DNA from: CAYYTU01 sp964474655
GTDB lineage: Bacteria; Chloroflexota; Anaerolineae; B4-G1
Assembly (NCBI GenBank): GCA_964474655.1
Contig: CAYYTU010000030.1
Span: forward strand, 1 to 38,087
Length of the DNA: 38,087 bases
Direction: 5' to 3'
The number at the start of each line of letters is the position of its first letter. The first letter of the stretch is position 1. The notes beneath the pieces were generated by a model that saw nothing but the letters and a program-made list of their open reading frames with translations, did not search any database and was not told the DNA's origin. The position numbers and the translations under genes are program-made. This document shows, piece by piece, positions 8,636 to 15,880 of the stretch.

Positions 8636-10273
8636 TCATCGCACCAGGAGCGCCGTCTGCGCCAGGCCGCGAAGGTTCCGCTCCAGGGCCTCCTCCAGCA
8701 AGCGCTCGATCTGATCAGTCTCCTCGACTGGCCGTCCGTCTTGTCTCACCTTCAGCATCCCTTCGGCCACAGGCCCCTCCAGAAAGGTCGCCAGGAGCGC
8801 CGCGCGGTCACGGGTCCCGTCGAGCTGACGCAAGAGATAACGGTTGAAACCATCCAGCGTCACCCGCTCGTGGCGCATATTCGTGACGATGGAGCCGACC
8901 TGGGCCTGGAGCCGGGCCACCGGGCTGGCTGTGGGCCGGTCGCTGACCTCTCGCGTCACCGGCAGAGCGTAGGTATGGAGGCTAACCAGCCTGGCGCTGT
9001 AGCTGTAGGCCTTGAGCAGATTGGCGCCCAAAATCTGCGCGTCTACCTCTGCGTCAACATCGGCTTGCTCCGCGGAGACGCCTCTCTCGCCTCCAAGACG
9101 CCGCCGCGCAGCGTCCACCAGCGCGTCGAAGGGCACCGTCTGGGGCCAATGCGCGCTCAGATAACACATCGCTGCCTTGGTAAGCGGATGATCGATGGAA
9201 AGCACAGCCCCATCAGAAGCGCGGAACTTGGTCACCGCGTCCGAACGCACGTCCGGCTCCCCTTCGGTCACAGGCTCGGCATCGGAGGCGACGAAGAGAT
9301 GCATCACGCGGGCCGGCTTGAGCTTGCGGCTCAACGTTACGTCCGCGTGACACAATAACGACTGGCGGAACGAGCGGTTGCGCAGGAAGTCCATATACTG
9401 CTCCAGCTCAACCAGGTCGCCGGCCATACCGACCAGGGTCTCGGAAACCTGTGGCGGGAAGTTGGTATCGACCATTTTGCGAAACTCGGCCTCGGCCAGG
9501 TACTGGAGCCGATACCGCGCCGCCTGCTCGGCGAACTGATGGAAGTAGACCGGGTCGTTCACGTCCTCCAGCTCATCGTGGAGCAGAAAAGCGTCGTGCT
9601 CGGGCCGTCCGGCGCCCTCCAGCTTATCCTCCAGCAGATCGGCGTACATCCCAATGAAGCTGCCATACGCGCTCGTCTCCACCGGAATCGCGTCAGTCAG
9701 GAAGTCAAGCAGCTCCCGCGCCCGGGCCGCCCGCTCCTGCGGTTCATCCAGGTTGCGGGTATGGTAAAGCATCATATCGCGCACGATGTTGAGCATATGC
9801 CAGCCTGGGTACGTGTTGTAGCTGACATAGGCCACGCCGTTGGGGGCCAAATTCTGGCGGCAAACCTCGAACAGCTTCTCGCGCACCGGCTCGGGCACCC
9901 AGGAGTAGACGCCGTGGGCGATCACGTAATCGAATTGGCCCAGCGCTGGCGTCACGTCCAAGATGTCCATCTGCTTGAGACAGATGTTCGTCAACCCCAG
10001 AGACCCTATCACCTTTTGCCCTTGCTCAATCTGGCGTCCGACCAGATCAAGGCCCAGGAACTCGCTCTCCGGCAAACGGGCGGCCATCGGAATCACGTTG
10101 CCGCCGCTGGCGCATCCCAGCGCCAACACGCGACAGCGCTCGACGGGAGGCGGTTCCATCCCCAACAGCGTCGCCAGGGTCGCCAGACGGTCGGGGTGGC
10201 TCTGGCTGTAGGAGAGACTGGGGTACGGCACCTGCTCATAGGATTGCGCGGTGCTGTCCGTCACAAACTCCAT
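8636..10273 (-). CDS. Class I SAM-dependent methyltransferase with regulatory domain
   Basis: 545 residues. The Rossmann-like N-terminal half has a SAM motif I variant, VLALGCASGGNV (49-60), then FLGLDLVGRQIEQGQ (motif II region) and FDYVIAHGVYSWVP with LAPNGVAYVSYNTYPGW. These are typical of methyltransferases followed by the MethyTransf_Reg domain (PF10119 type). The central part (about 220-310) fits that regulatory domain. The C-terminal part (about 350-545) is a helical region with LDGTRDRAALLATFL. The ATG at 10273 has only a weak upstream AGAAG. The substrate is unknown; modification of an eCIS component is possible but unproven. A 140-bp inverted-repeat element lies directly upstream. 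Confidence 0.85.
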   Translation of the reverse strand: MEFVTDSTAQSYEQVPYPSLSYSQSHPDRLATLATLLGMEPPPVERCRVLALGCASGGNVIPMAARLPESEFLGLDLVGRQIEQGQKVIGSLGLTNICLKQMDILDVTPALGQFDYVIAHGVYSWVPEPVREKLFEVCRQNLAPNGVAYVSYNTYPGWHMLNIVRDMMLYHTRNLDEPQERAARARELLDFLTDAIPVETSAYGSFIGMYADLLEDKLEGAGRPEHDAFLLHDELEDVNDPVYFHQFAEQAARYRLQYLAEAEFRKMVDTNFPPQVSETLVGMAGDLVELEQYMDFLRNRSFRQSLLCHADVTLSRKLKPARVMHLFVASDAEPVTEGEPDVRSDAVTKFRASDGAVLSIDHPLTKAAMCYLSAHWPQTVPFDALVDAARRRLGGERGVSAEQADVDAEVDAQILGANLLKAYSYSARLVSLHTYALPVTREVSDRPTASPVARLQAQVGSIVTNMRHERVTLDGFNRYLLRQLDGTRDRAALLATFLEGPVAEGMLKVRQDGRPVEETDQIERLLEEALERNLRGLAQTALLVR

Positions 10274-10296
10274 AAGGTCACTTCTTTCACAAACTC

Positions 10297-10436
10297 AATG
10301 TCACTAAGATAAGACTTCGGAAGTTTGCCGCTCAGGACTCTGGAAGCAAACTCAAGCCTTGATCGGCCTCGAAATGTCGTTTGACGATGTGTTTTGAAAC
10401 TTCCGAAGTCTAACTTGCCCTTAACTTAATGACATT
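10297..10436. repeat. 140-bp inverted-repeat element, MITE-like or structured leader
   Basis: The element has two nested inverted repeats. An exact 15-bp arm, AGACTTCGGAAGTTT (10312-10326), pairs with AAACTTCCGAAGTCT (10397-10411). Outside it, AATGTCACTAAG (10297-10308) pairs with CTTAATGACATT (10425-10436) at 11 of 12 positions. TTCACAAACTC also occurs as a direct repeat on both sides (10286-10296 and 10438-10448). The layout suits a small non-autonomous mobile element with target duplication, or a strong RNA stem-loop between two genes. Confidence 0.6.
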
Positions 10437-10467
10437 ATTCACAAACTCACCAGGAGACAGAATCGAC

Positions 10468-11646
10468 CTATCCCTGCGCCCTTTCTCGTCGCTTCACGGC
10501 GTAGGCGACGAGGTTGCTGCCCCACTCCAACGCAGCACGGACTTCGGATCGCGAGGCCGACCCGCCGCGCCTTTCGCCCTGCCACAGGCAGCCGTAGTCG
10601 TAGGTGCTAAAGATCACAGACTCGCCCACGGCCACGCGCGGGGCTCCCTCGGTCTCGAAGCCGCTTGGCGGGACAGCGAAGAGAAAAGGCTCCCGCAACA
10701 ATTGATGATCGGAACGGAGTTCATTGAGCTCCACGCCCAGATCGGACATCAAGTTATAGAAAGACGTATCGGCCGCCGGTTCCTCGCTGTCAATCGCGTG
10801 ACGACAGCTTTCGATCAGAAGCGTGCCTCCTTGCTCCATATAGGCGTACAACGCCTCCATCGCCGCTTTCTCCAGCTGGAAAGCGCCGTGGCCCACCAGG
10901 TAGACCAAGGTATAGTTTGCCATCTCTGGCCCGATGGGGATGTCGTGATCGACGCACACGCGATACCGCCCACCACTCCACCGGCAACGATTGAAGATCC
11001 GCGCCACATAGTCGGCCCCCGCGCTGTGCCGCACGTCCTTCATCCCGCCCCCGACGTCGATCACGGCCAGGCTGACCGTCTCTTGCGTCGCCGCCCCCAC
11101 GTCGCGCCGGAAGCGCAGGTCGATCTCATTCGGGCCGGGATGAGTCGATTCCTGGGCGTCGAAGATCAAAGCGTCCCGCTTCTGGCGCCGGATGCGAGCC
11201 AGCTCCACGCTCCGGGTATCATCCGGCCGCGGCTGCACCTCGATCCCAAACTCGCTATGGACGTAGACCGGGCCGTGCTCCTCTGCCTTGGACCGGCTTT
11301 CGCCGTAACTGAGCAACAAATAGAGCCGCCCTTCGGCCTGATCGCCCACGTCGTAGGTTACCGGTTCGTTCAACACAATCGCCCGCCCTTCGGCGTCGAT
11401 GGCCACGCCGGGCAGGATATAGACCGATGTATCCGGCGGATCGCTGGCGATGACCTCCAATCCGCTCACGATACCCGGACCGTGGCTGAGCAGCTCGTGG
11501 AACTGATGACGCTGACGATGATAGCCGTGCGCCTCATCCCAGATCGCCGCCGTCACCGCCAGGCCGTCAAAGGGCTTGATTCTCCTGGTGGGAAAGTCCT
11601 GTAGCAATGTTTTGTCCGTCCTCGCATCACTCGCAACGTCAGTCAT
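10468..11646 (-). CDS. eCIS-associated fusion: baseplate-accessory-like N-terminus plus DUF4159-like domain
   Basis: 392 residues. The N-terminal part (about 15-125) contains RIKPFDGLAVTAAIWDEAHG, FHELLSHGPGIVSGLEV and a PGVAIDAEGRAIVL segment. This pattern (short helical start, a GxVSGLEV turn, then a PGxAxDxxGRxI strand) recalls a domain of proteins beside phage-tail-like baseplate genes. The C-terminal part (about 190-385) looks like DUF4159, a class I glutamine-amidotransferase-like fold: YTLVYLVGHGAFQLEKAAM then LYAYMEQGGTLLIESC. The ATG at 11646 is preceded by AAGGA, and that ribosome-binding region is duplicated. Its place after tail protein I suits a baseplate accessory; fibre replacement is speculative. 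Confidence 0.6.
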   Translation of the reverse strand: MTDVASDARTDKTLLQDFPTRRIKPFDGLAVTAAIWDEAHGYHRQRHQFHELLSHGPGIVSGLEVIASDPPDTSVYILPGVAIDAEGRAIVLNEPVTYDVGDQAEGRLYLLLSYGESRSKAEEHGPVYVHSEFGIEVQPRPDDTRSVELARIRRQKRDALIFDAQESTHPGPNEIDLRFRRDVGAATQETVSLAVIDVGGGMKDVRHSAGADYVARIFNRCRWSGGRYRVCVDHDIPIGPEMANYTLVYLVGHGAFQLEKAAMEALYAYMEQGGTLLIESCRHAIDSEEPAADTSFYNLMSDLGVELNELRSDHQLLREPFLFAVPPSGFETEGAPRVAVGESVIFSTYDYGCLWQGERRGGSASRSEVRAALEWGSNLVAYAVKRRERAQG

Positions 11647-11648
11647 AA

Positions 11649-11672
11649 TTCCTTACCTCGTTCCTTACCTCG
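11649..11672 (-). promoter_or_regulatory. Tandemly duplicated ribosome-binding region
   Basis: The 12-mer TTCCTTACCTCG occurs twice back to back (11649-11660 and 11661-11672). On the minus strand this gives CGAGGTAAGGAA twice, just before the ATG at 11646. Each copy carries an AGG/AAGGA Shine-Dalgarno-like core; the nearer copy is the one at working distance. Confidence 0.5.
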
Positions 11673-11696
11673 CCAAATGACCTCAGATAATCATTC

Positions 11697-11883
11697 TTGA
11701 CTATCAAGTTAGGGTATCGCATTGTGGACGTATCCAGTGTTGTCGTTATGGCCCCCTTTCCCTGCTCTATTTCCCTCCCCTTTCCCCCGTGCGCTACGAG
11801 GGGAAAGGGGAAGGGATTAAGGGAGGGGTTAGGGGGCCTGACGTCGTGCTCAAGCTGGCGCTATCAACGATTTTGATAGTCAA
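11697..11883. repeat. Nested inverted repeats around a GC-rich hairpin
   Basis: This fills most of the 246-bp gap between tail protein I and the DUF4159 gene. An exact 11-bp outer pair, TTGACTATCAA (11697-11707) and TTGATAGTCAA (11873-11883), encloses a long purine/pyrimidine-asymmetric hairpin at 11750-11838. That hairpin starts GGCCCCC, ends GGGGGCC, and has TCCCTCCCCTTTCCCC facing GGGGAAAGGGGAAGGGA in its inner part. No T run follows, so it is not a classic terminator. It resembles dispersed palindromic elements found in many environmental genomes. Confidence 0.55.
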
Positions 11884-11892
11884 AATCCATTA

Positions 11893-12891
11893 TTATCCAG
11901 GGAGGGGCTCCAGGCGCAAATAATAGTCCGTATAGGCCGGTTTCTCCGCTTCGATGATCGACTCGATCACCCGTCGTCGCCTGGCCTCCCGGCGAGCAAT
12001 TTCAGCCTCGTCCAGCTCGTCCGCGCCTGCCACTGGCGGCAAGCGCAAAGTGACGGTAAACGTGTGCGGCTCGTTGTCGCGTCCCAGCGCGATGCCGGGC
12101 CCGAGCAAAGCATCCGCCCCCAGGCGAAAGTTCCGAGCGCGGTGCTCGATAATCCGCGGTTCCGCGCCGGTGTAAAGCGCCAAAAGCGTCTCCAGGCCGC
12201 GCCGAGTCCCGCGCATCCGATAGAGTGAAACCGCAGAGGCGACCAGCGCCCGCTGCTTATCCTCCGGCCACCGCTCATCCAGGGCCAGATCGAGCCAGGA
12301 GGCCATCCAACGCAAAAAATCAGGCGGCGTCAGCCGGGGATCGAAGTAGAAAGGGAGATGATCGACCTGCGTCTCGATCGGGTCCCAGAAACTCTCAAAC
12401 AACATCAAGAAGCGAGACATCAGGTCATTCTCGTGGTAAATCGCGGGCAGATGGGCCAGGTAGCGCGCCTGGTGCTCGATCACGACAGTAACCGTCTCCC
12501 CCACCGCCTGCTGCCTCCCGTCGCAGATGGCCATCGCCCGGCTGGTCAGCGCTCCCCCTCGGACGTGACCAACGATTCGACCCCTCACCCGCGTTTCACA
12601 GCAGAAGGGGGCCGCGTCCACCGGCAACTGCCAGGTAACGTGGTTGGCCCCGATGTCCGGTTCTGTCTCCAGGCGAGCTCCTTCGCCCACCAGGGGCTCG
12701 GGCCCCTCGATCACGGATGCCTCTTCCGGTTCGATCCCTGCCGGGAGCGTCACGCGGAGACTGAGATCAGGCAGCGGTTCTTGCAACGTCAAGCGAGTGT
12801 AGAAGCTCACCGCCTCGCCGGGGTAACGGTGATAGTGATCAGCCACGTGGGCGATCGTCATCGCCGAGATGCGGTTCCGCAGCTTGCTCAT
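11893..12891 (-). CDS. Phage tail protein I-like baseplate protein (Afp12-like region)
   Basis: 332 residues. The C-terminal part (about 143-330) matches the tail protein I/TIGR02242 family: YLAHLPAIYHENDLMSRFLMLFESFWDPIE, then FLRWMASWLDLALDERWPEDKQRALV, and YRMRGTRRGLETLLALYTG. These proteins sit at the outer baseplate next to the wedge. The first 140 residues are an added beta-sandwich-like domain (LRVTLPAGIEPEEASVIEG, WQLPVDAAPFCCETRVRGRI) resembling DUF11/CARDB repeats. The ATG overlaps the TGA of baseplate J (ATGA), showing coupling and likely matched amounts. No tail-fibre gene follows in the usual place. Confidence 0.85.
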   Translation of the reverse strand: MSKLRNRISAMTIAHVADHYHRYPGEAVSFYTRLTLQEPLPDLSLRVTLPAGIEPEEASVIEGPEPLVGEGARLETEPDIGANHVTWQLPVDAAPFCCETRVRGRIVGHVRGGALTSRAMAICDGRQQAVGETVTVVIEHQARYLAHLPAIYHENDLMSRFLMLFESFWDPIETQVDHLPFYFDPRLTPPDFLRWMASWLDLALDERWPEDKQRALVASAVSLYRMRGTRRGLETLLALYTGAEPRIIEHRARNFRLGADALLGPGIALGRDNEPHTFTVTLRLPPVAGADELDEAEIARREARRRRVIESIIEAEKPAYTDYYLRLEPLPG

Positions 12892-14981
12892 TCTTCCACC
12901 ATCTCAATCTCGTGCTCAAGCGAGCAGAGCAAAGTATCCGGCGCCACCTGGAGCCTCCGCTCCTCAAGGAGTGTCAGCGCCTCCTCATCCGCTCCACCCG
13001 GGTCCTCAGCCTCGTCCCTCTCCCTGCGCCCAGGCACGAGTGAGCTATAGCTGAGCTGGACGTCCCAGACATGCTTGACGCCCGGCGCCTGACCAATGAG
13101 CGAGTAGATCTCAGAGAGGTAGAGATCCCGCCCGAAAGGCCATCCCCCCCACTCGCCGCCGATGAACTCCTCCGATAATCCGCTTTCGTCCTCCAGCGCC
13201 AGAGGAGAGATGAAGTGTTGCAATCGCTCATCCACGCGGGCCCGGACCACGTCCGGCTGAGCGTCGTCGTCGAGCAGGATCTCGGCGCGTACCTTGACGC
13301 CCAGGTAGCGCGGCTCCTTGATGCGCAGCGTCGTGGTCAGCAGCCGATACTGATCCAGGTGCTCGGCGATGGTCTCGCGCAGCCGATCCTTGATCTGGAG
13401 CTGAGAAAGATCGCCCGCCCGAAGGCCCTCGAAGGCGGCCGGCACGACGAGCAGCTCCACCATCCCCGGCGCCATATCGTCGACCTGATCCGGCGTCCGG
13501 CACTTGACCCGCGCCACAGCCCGGCTGGCGCCGCGGCTCAGCCCCTCGTAGTCCTCGGCGGTGACGGCGCGTTCCTGGGCCTGGAGCTCGCGTCGGGCGC
13601 GCATCTTGGCTTCCTCCAGGCTCTCTTGATCGCGCCCACCCTCGGCCCGACGCAAGTTAGCAACCCGATCGACGTAGGCGATGGACGACTTCAAGACGCG
13701 CAGCTTACCGGCCGGCACGTTGCCCGCGGTGCCACCGCCATATCGATAGCGACGGAAGCGTATCTCCCGGTTGGCCTCCGGGATGCGACCATACTGGCGC
13801 ACGGTGCCATCGCGCTGGCGAATGGCGGGGCCAAAGCGCACCTCGCCCGTGGTGGTATCCAGCACAAAGTGGCGGTCGTAGCGTGTGGACTGGGAGAAGT
13901 CATCCACCGGCTCCCAGGGCTGGTAGCCGAGCTCGCCGAACAACTCTCCCTCCACTTCAATCGTCTCGCCTTCCTGAAGGGCCAGCACCGGCGTATGCTC
14001 CAGCCGAAAGACCTGCCCGGGCTCCCCGTTGCTGCGGCCCAGCAACTCGTCCTCCACGATGCGAGCGTGCGTAGCGCGCGTGGTACCGCCCAGGATGCGC
14101 GCCGTGACGTCCTTGATGCGCGGCGATTCGGCGTACATCCCCTGCTCAGGGCTGCGGGGCTCCAGTCGACAGCGTATCCAAAAAGCGCGTCGCCCGTAGA
14201 CCTGATCCGGGACCATCGCCAGCGGCAAGTAGAGCACAAGCGCGCCCTCGGCGTTGTTCAAGCCGCCGGTGGTATCCTTCTCGCCCGGGCGCGTGCTCGG
14301 CGCAATCTCCTGCCAGCGCCCATCGCCCATGGAGCACTCCCAGACGAGCGGTGGGTCCTCGCGTCGCACGCCGACGGCCTGCGTCTCCTCACAGGCAAAG
14401 ATCAGCTGCAAGATGTGCCCGCCGATCGCCTGCTCCGCGTCAAACCCCAGGTAGAAGACGTCACCAACCGCCGGCTCCTCCTCATCGAAGGCGTAGAAAT
14501 CCTCGATGCCCAGCCGCGGCAAGTAGTTCTTGTGGAAGTCTTGCTCACGGCGGATCTGGGTCAGCTGTGGCGGGAGAATGCGAAGCATCTCATCGGTGGT
14601 AAAGATGACCTCGCGCTCTTCCTCGGTGCGCCGCGTGGCGACCTCCGTGCCGCGCGGGATGGTGACCGTGGTGTCATCCTCCGGCCCCAACGGCAGCGGC
14701 GCCGACAGCCAGAAGGTCAGGTCGGTGTGAGCGCTGCTGGCCGGCTGCAGCTGGATGCCGAGCATCTCCAGGAACTTGATGTAGTTCTTATCCGGCACGC
14801 GGTTCAGCCGGTAGACGATCATCTCTGTCATCCAGGCGAACAGTTCGATCAGCGTGATGCCCGGGTCGCTGAGATTGTAGTCGGTCCATTCGGGACAATA
14901 ATGGACGATGCGCCGCCGCGCCTCATCGACCAGATCCTGCTGAAACCGCAAGTCATCTAAAATCGGCTCTGGTAGTGACAT
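12888..14981 (-). CDS. Baseplate J-like wedge protein (Afp11-like)
   Basis: 697 residues, in the range of eCIS large baseplate wedge subunits. The N-terminus has YCPEWTDYNLSDPGITLIEL followed by FAWMTEMIVYRLNRVPDKNY, a hallmark of Afp11/baseplate J-type proteins in contractile injection systems. Mid-regions contain GEVRFGPAIRQRDGTVRQYG and GGGTAGNVPAGKLRVLKSSI, then EAKMRARRELQAQERAVTAEDYEGL, also typical. The C-terminal tail (about 660-697) is acidic and Glu-rich. Its ATG has AGAGG at eight bases. It lies 35 bases after the gp25 gene and is coupled to tail protein I. Together with gp25 it would form the wedge that triggers sheath contraction. Confidence 0.93.
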   Translation of the reverse strand: MSLPEPILDDLRFQQDLVDEARRRIVHYCPEWTDYNLSDPGITLIELFAWMTEMIVYRLNRVPDKNYIKFLEMLGIQLQPASSAHTDLTFWLSAPLPLGPEDDTTVTIPRGTEVATRRTEEEREVIFTTDEMLRILPPQLTQIRREQDFHKNYLPRLGIEDFYAFDEEEPAVGDVFYLGFDAEQAIGGHILQLIFACEETQAVGVRREDPPLVWECSMGDGRWQEIAPSTRPGEKDTTGGLNNAEGALVLYLPLAMVPDQVYGRRAFWIRCRLEPRSPEQGMYAESPRIKDVTARILGGTTRATHARIVEDELLGRSNGEPGQVFRLEHTPVLALQEGETIEVEGELFGELGYQPWEPVDDFSQSTRYDRHFVLDTTTGEVRFGPAIRQRDGTVRQYGRIPEANREIRFRRYRYGGGTAGNVPAGKLRVLKSSIAYVDRVANLRRAEGGRDQESLEEAKMRARRELQAQERAVTAEDYEGLSRGASRAVARVKCRTPDQVDDMAPGMVELLVVPAAFEGLRAGDLSQLQIKDRLRETIAEHLDQYRLLTTTLRIKEPRYLGVKVRAEILLDDDAQPDVVRARVDERLQHFISPLALEDESGLSEEFIGGEWGGWPFGRDLYLSEIYSLIGQAPGVKHVWDVQLSYSSLVPGRRERDEAEDPGGADEEALTLLEERRLQVAPDTLLCSLEHEIEMVEE

Positions 14982-15016
14982 AGACCAACCTCTTTATTGT
15001 ACAGCCTTGCCTCTTC

Positions 15017-15418
15017 TTATCGCTCTCCGTTCAGGAAGAAAGGATAGACGATGCTGCGCTCATCGTGCGTCGCCTTGATCCGATAGTCGATCTCGACGAG
15101 CAACGCGCCGTCCTGCTGCGGATCGCTGGAGACATCGACGTTCTGGACCTCGATGCGCGGTTCCCAGCGTCCCAGCGCCTGCTCCACGTACTCGGCCAGC
15201 AGCCCTTCCGTGGCCGAATCGCGCGGCGCAAAGAGCAACTCGTGGGCCCGACAGCCGAACGTCGGGCGCATCACGCGCTCGCCGGGCCGGGTGCTCAGGA
15301 TGATGTGAATCGACTGCTCAATGTCGCGCTCGGCCGCAACCAGCGCGATCTCGCCGCGTGGATTGACTTGGAAGGGAAACGCCAGCCCACGTCCCAGAAA
15401 ATCTCTACTTGATGCCAT
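15017..15418 (-). CDS. gp25-like baseplate wedge protein (Afp9-like)
   Basis: 133 residues, the usual size for the T4 gp25/TssE/Afp9 family. The sequence shows FLGRGLAFPFQVNPRGEIALV, then EQSIHIILSTRPGERVMRPTFG. The latter is the conserved wedge signature in which the ERxMRPxFG motif starts sheath assembly. It lies between the PAAR-like tip and baseplate J, the standard order. GAGG sits four bases before the ATG. In known systems this protein carries a sheath-like handshake domain that nucleates sheath polymerisation; that role is inferred here from family membership. Confidence 0.95.
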   Translation of the reverse strand: MASSRDFLGRGLAFPFQVNPRGEIALVAAERDIEQSIHIILSTRPGERVMRPTFGCRAHELLFAPRDSATEGLLAEYVEQALGRWEPRIEVQNVDVSSDPQQDGALLVEIDYRIKATHDERSIVYPFFLNGER

Positions 15419-15439
15419 AGTCCTCGTCTTTCCCGTTAG

Positions 15440-15820
15440 CTATCCAATGCGCACCGAACCCGACGCCACGACTTTGCCCACCGGTCGATCGGCCGGGTCG
15501 TTGCACGTCATCGCCGTGTCCCCGTCGCGCGCGGCCGGCTGGCCATTGATGAAGACCGTCTCGCTACCAGTGATCACTTGGCCACGGTTGGAGGGCGGGT
15601 TCTGGAAAACGCCTCGCTCCGGCGTATGAGGCGGCATGTTGACAGCCGTGCTGCCCACCACGGCCACCGGCTGGCCCATCACATTGACGTCCCGGCTCAG
15701 TCCATCGTTGATGACGCCGTCGAACTGGAACGACATTGGTCGCGTCACCCCCAGAATCCGCACCACGTGCGTGTCGGTGGCCACGATGCGATCCCCTTGC
15801 TTAGCCGCTGGTTTTCTCAT
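15440..15820 (-). CDS. PAAR-like spike tip protein
   Basis: 126 residues. It begins KPAAKQGDRIVATDTHVV, has AVVGSTAVNMPPHTPERG in the middle, and near the end QPAARDGDTAMTCNDPAD. The repeated PAAxxGD signature and the His and Cys in the turns fit the PAAR/DUF4150-type conical tip that sits on a VgrG/gp5 spike and usually binds one metal ion. The gene follows the spike gene, as expected. There is no added effector domain, so any cargo in this system is unlikely to be delivered as a PAAR fusion. Confidence 0.88.
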   Translation of the reverse strand: MRKPAAKQGDRIVATDTHVVRILGVTRPMSFQFDGVINDGLSRDVNVMGQPVAVVGSTAVNMPPHTPERGVFQNPPSNRGQVITGSETVFINGQPAARDGDTAMTCNDPADRPVGKVVASGSVRIG

Positions 15821-15880
15821 ATCAAGTTGCTCCAGCCAGCCCCCTCTGAGCGAATACCCAGCTGACGCAATCCAGACACC

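Noticed and set aside
11750..11838. GC-rich hairpin as a rho-independent terminator
   Set aside because: No T run follows the stem on either strand, so only a repeat or structural role is claimed.
13142..13152. C-rich run in baseplate J as a second frameshift site
   Set aside because: No overlapping frame of sensible length follows, and the protein reads through with conserved residues (GGEWGGWPFG).
13215..14960. Long plus-strand open frame opposite baseplate J
   Set aside because: Antisense shadow: the minus-strand protein is a clear baseplate J homologue and the plus-strand translation matches nothing recognisable.
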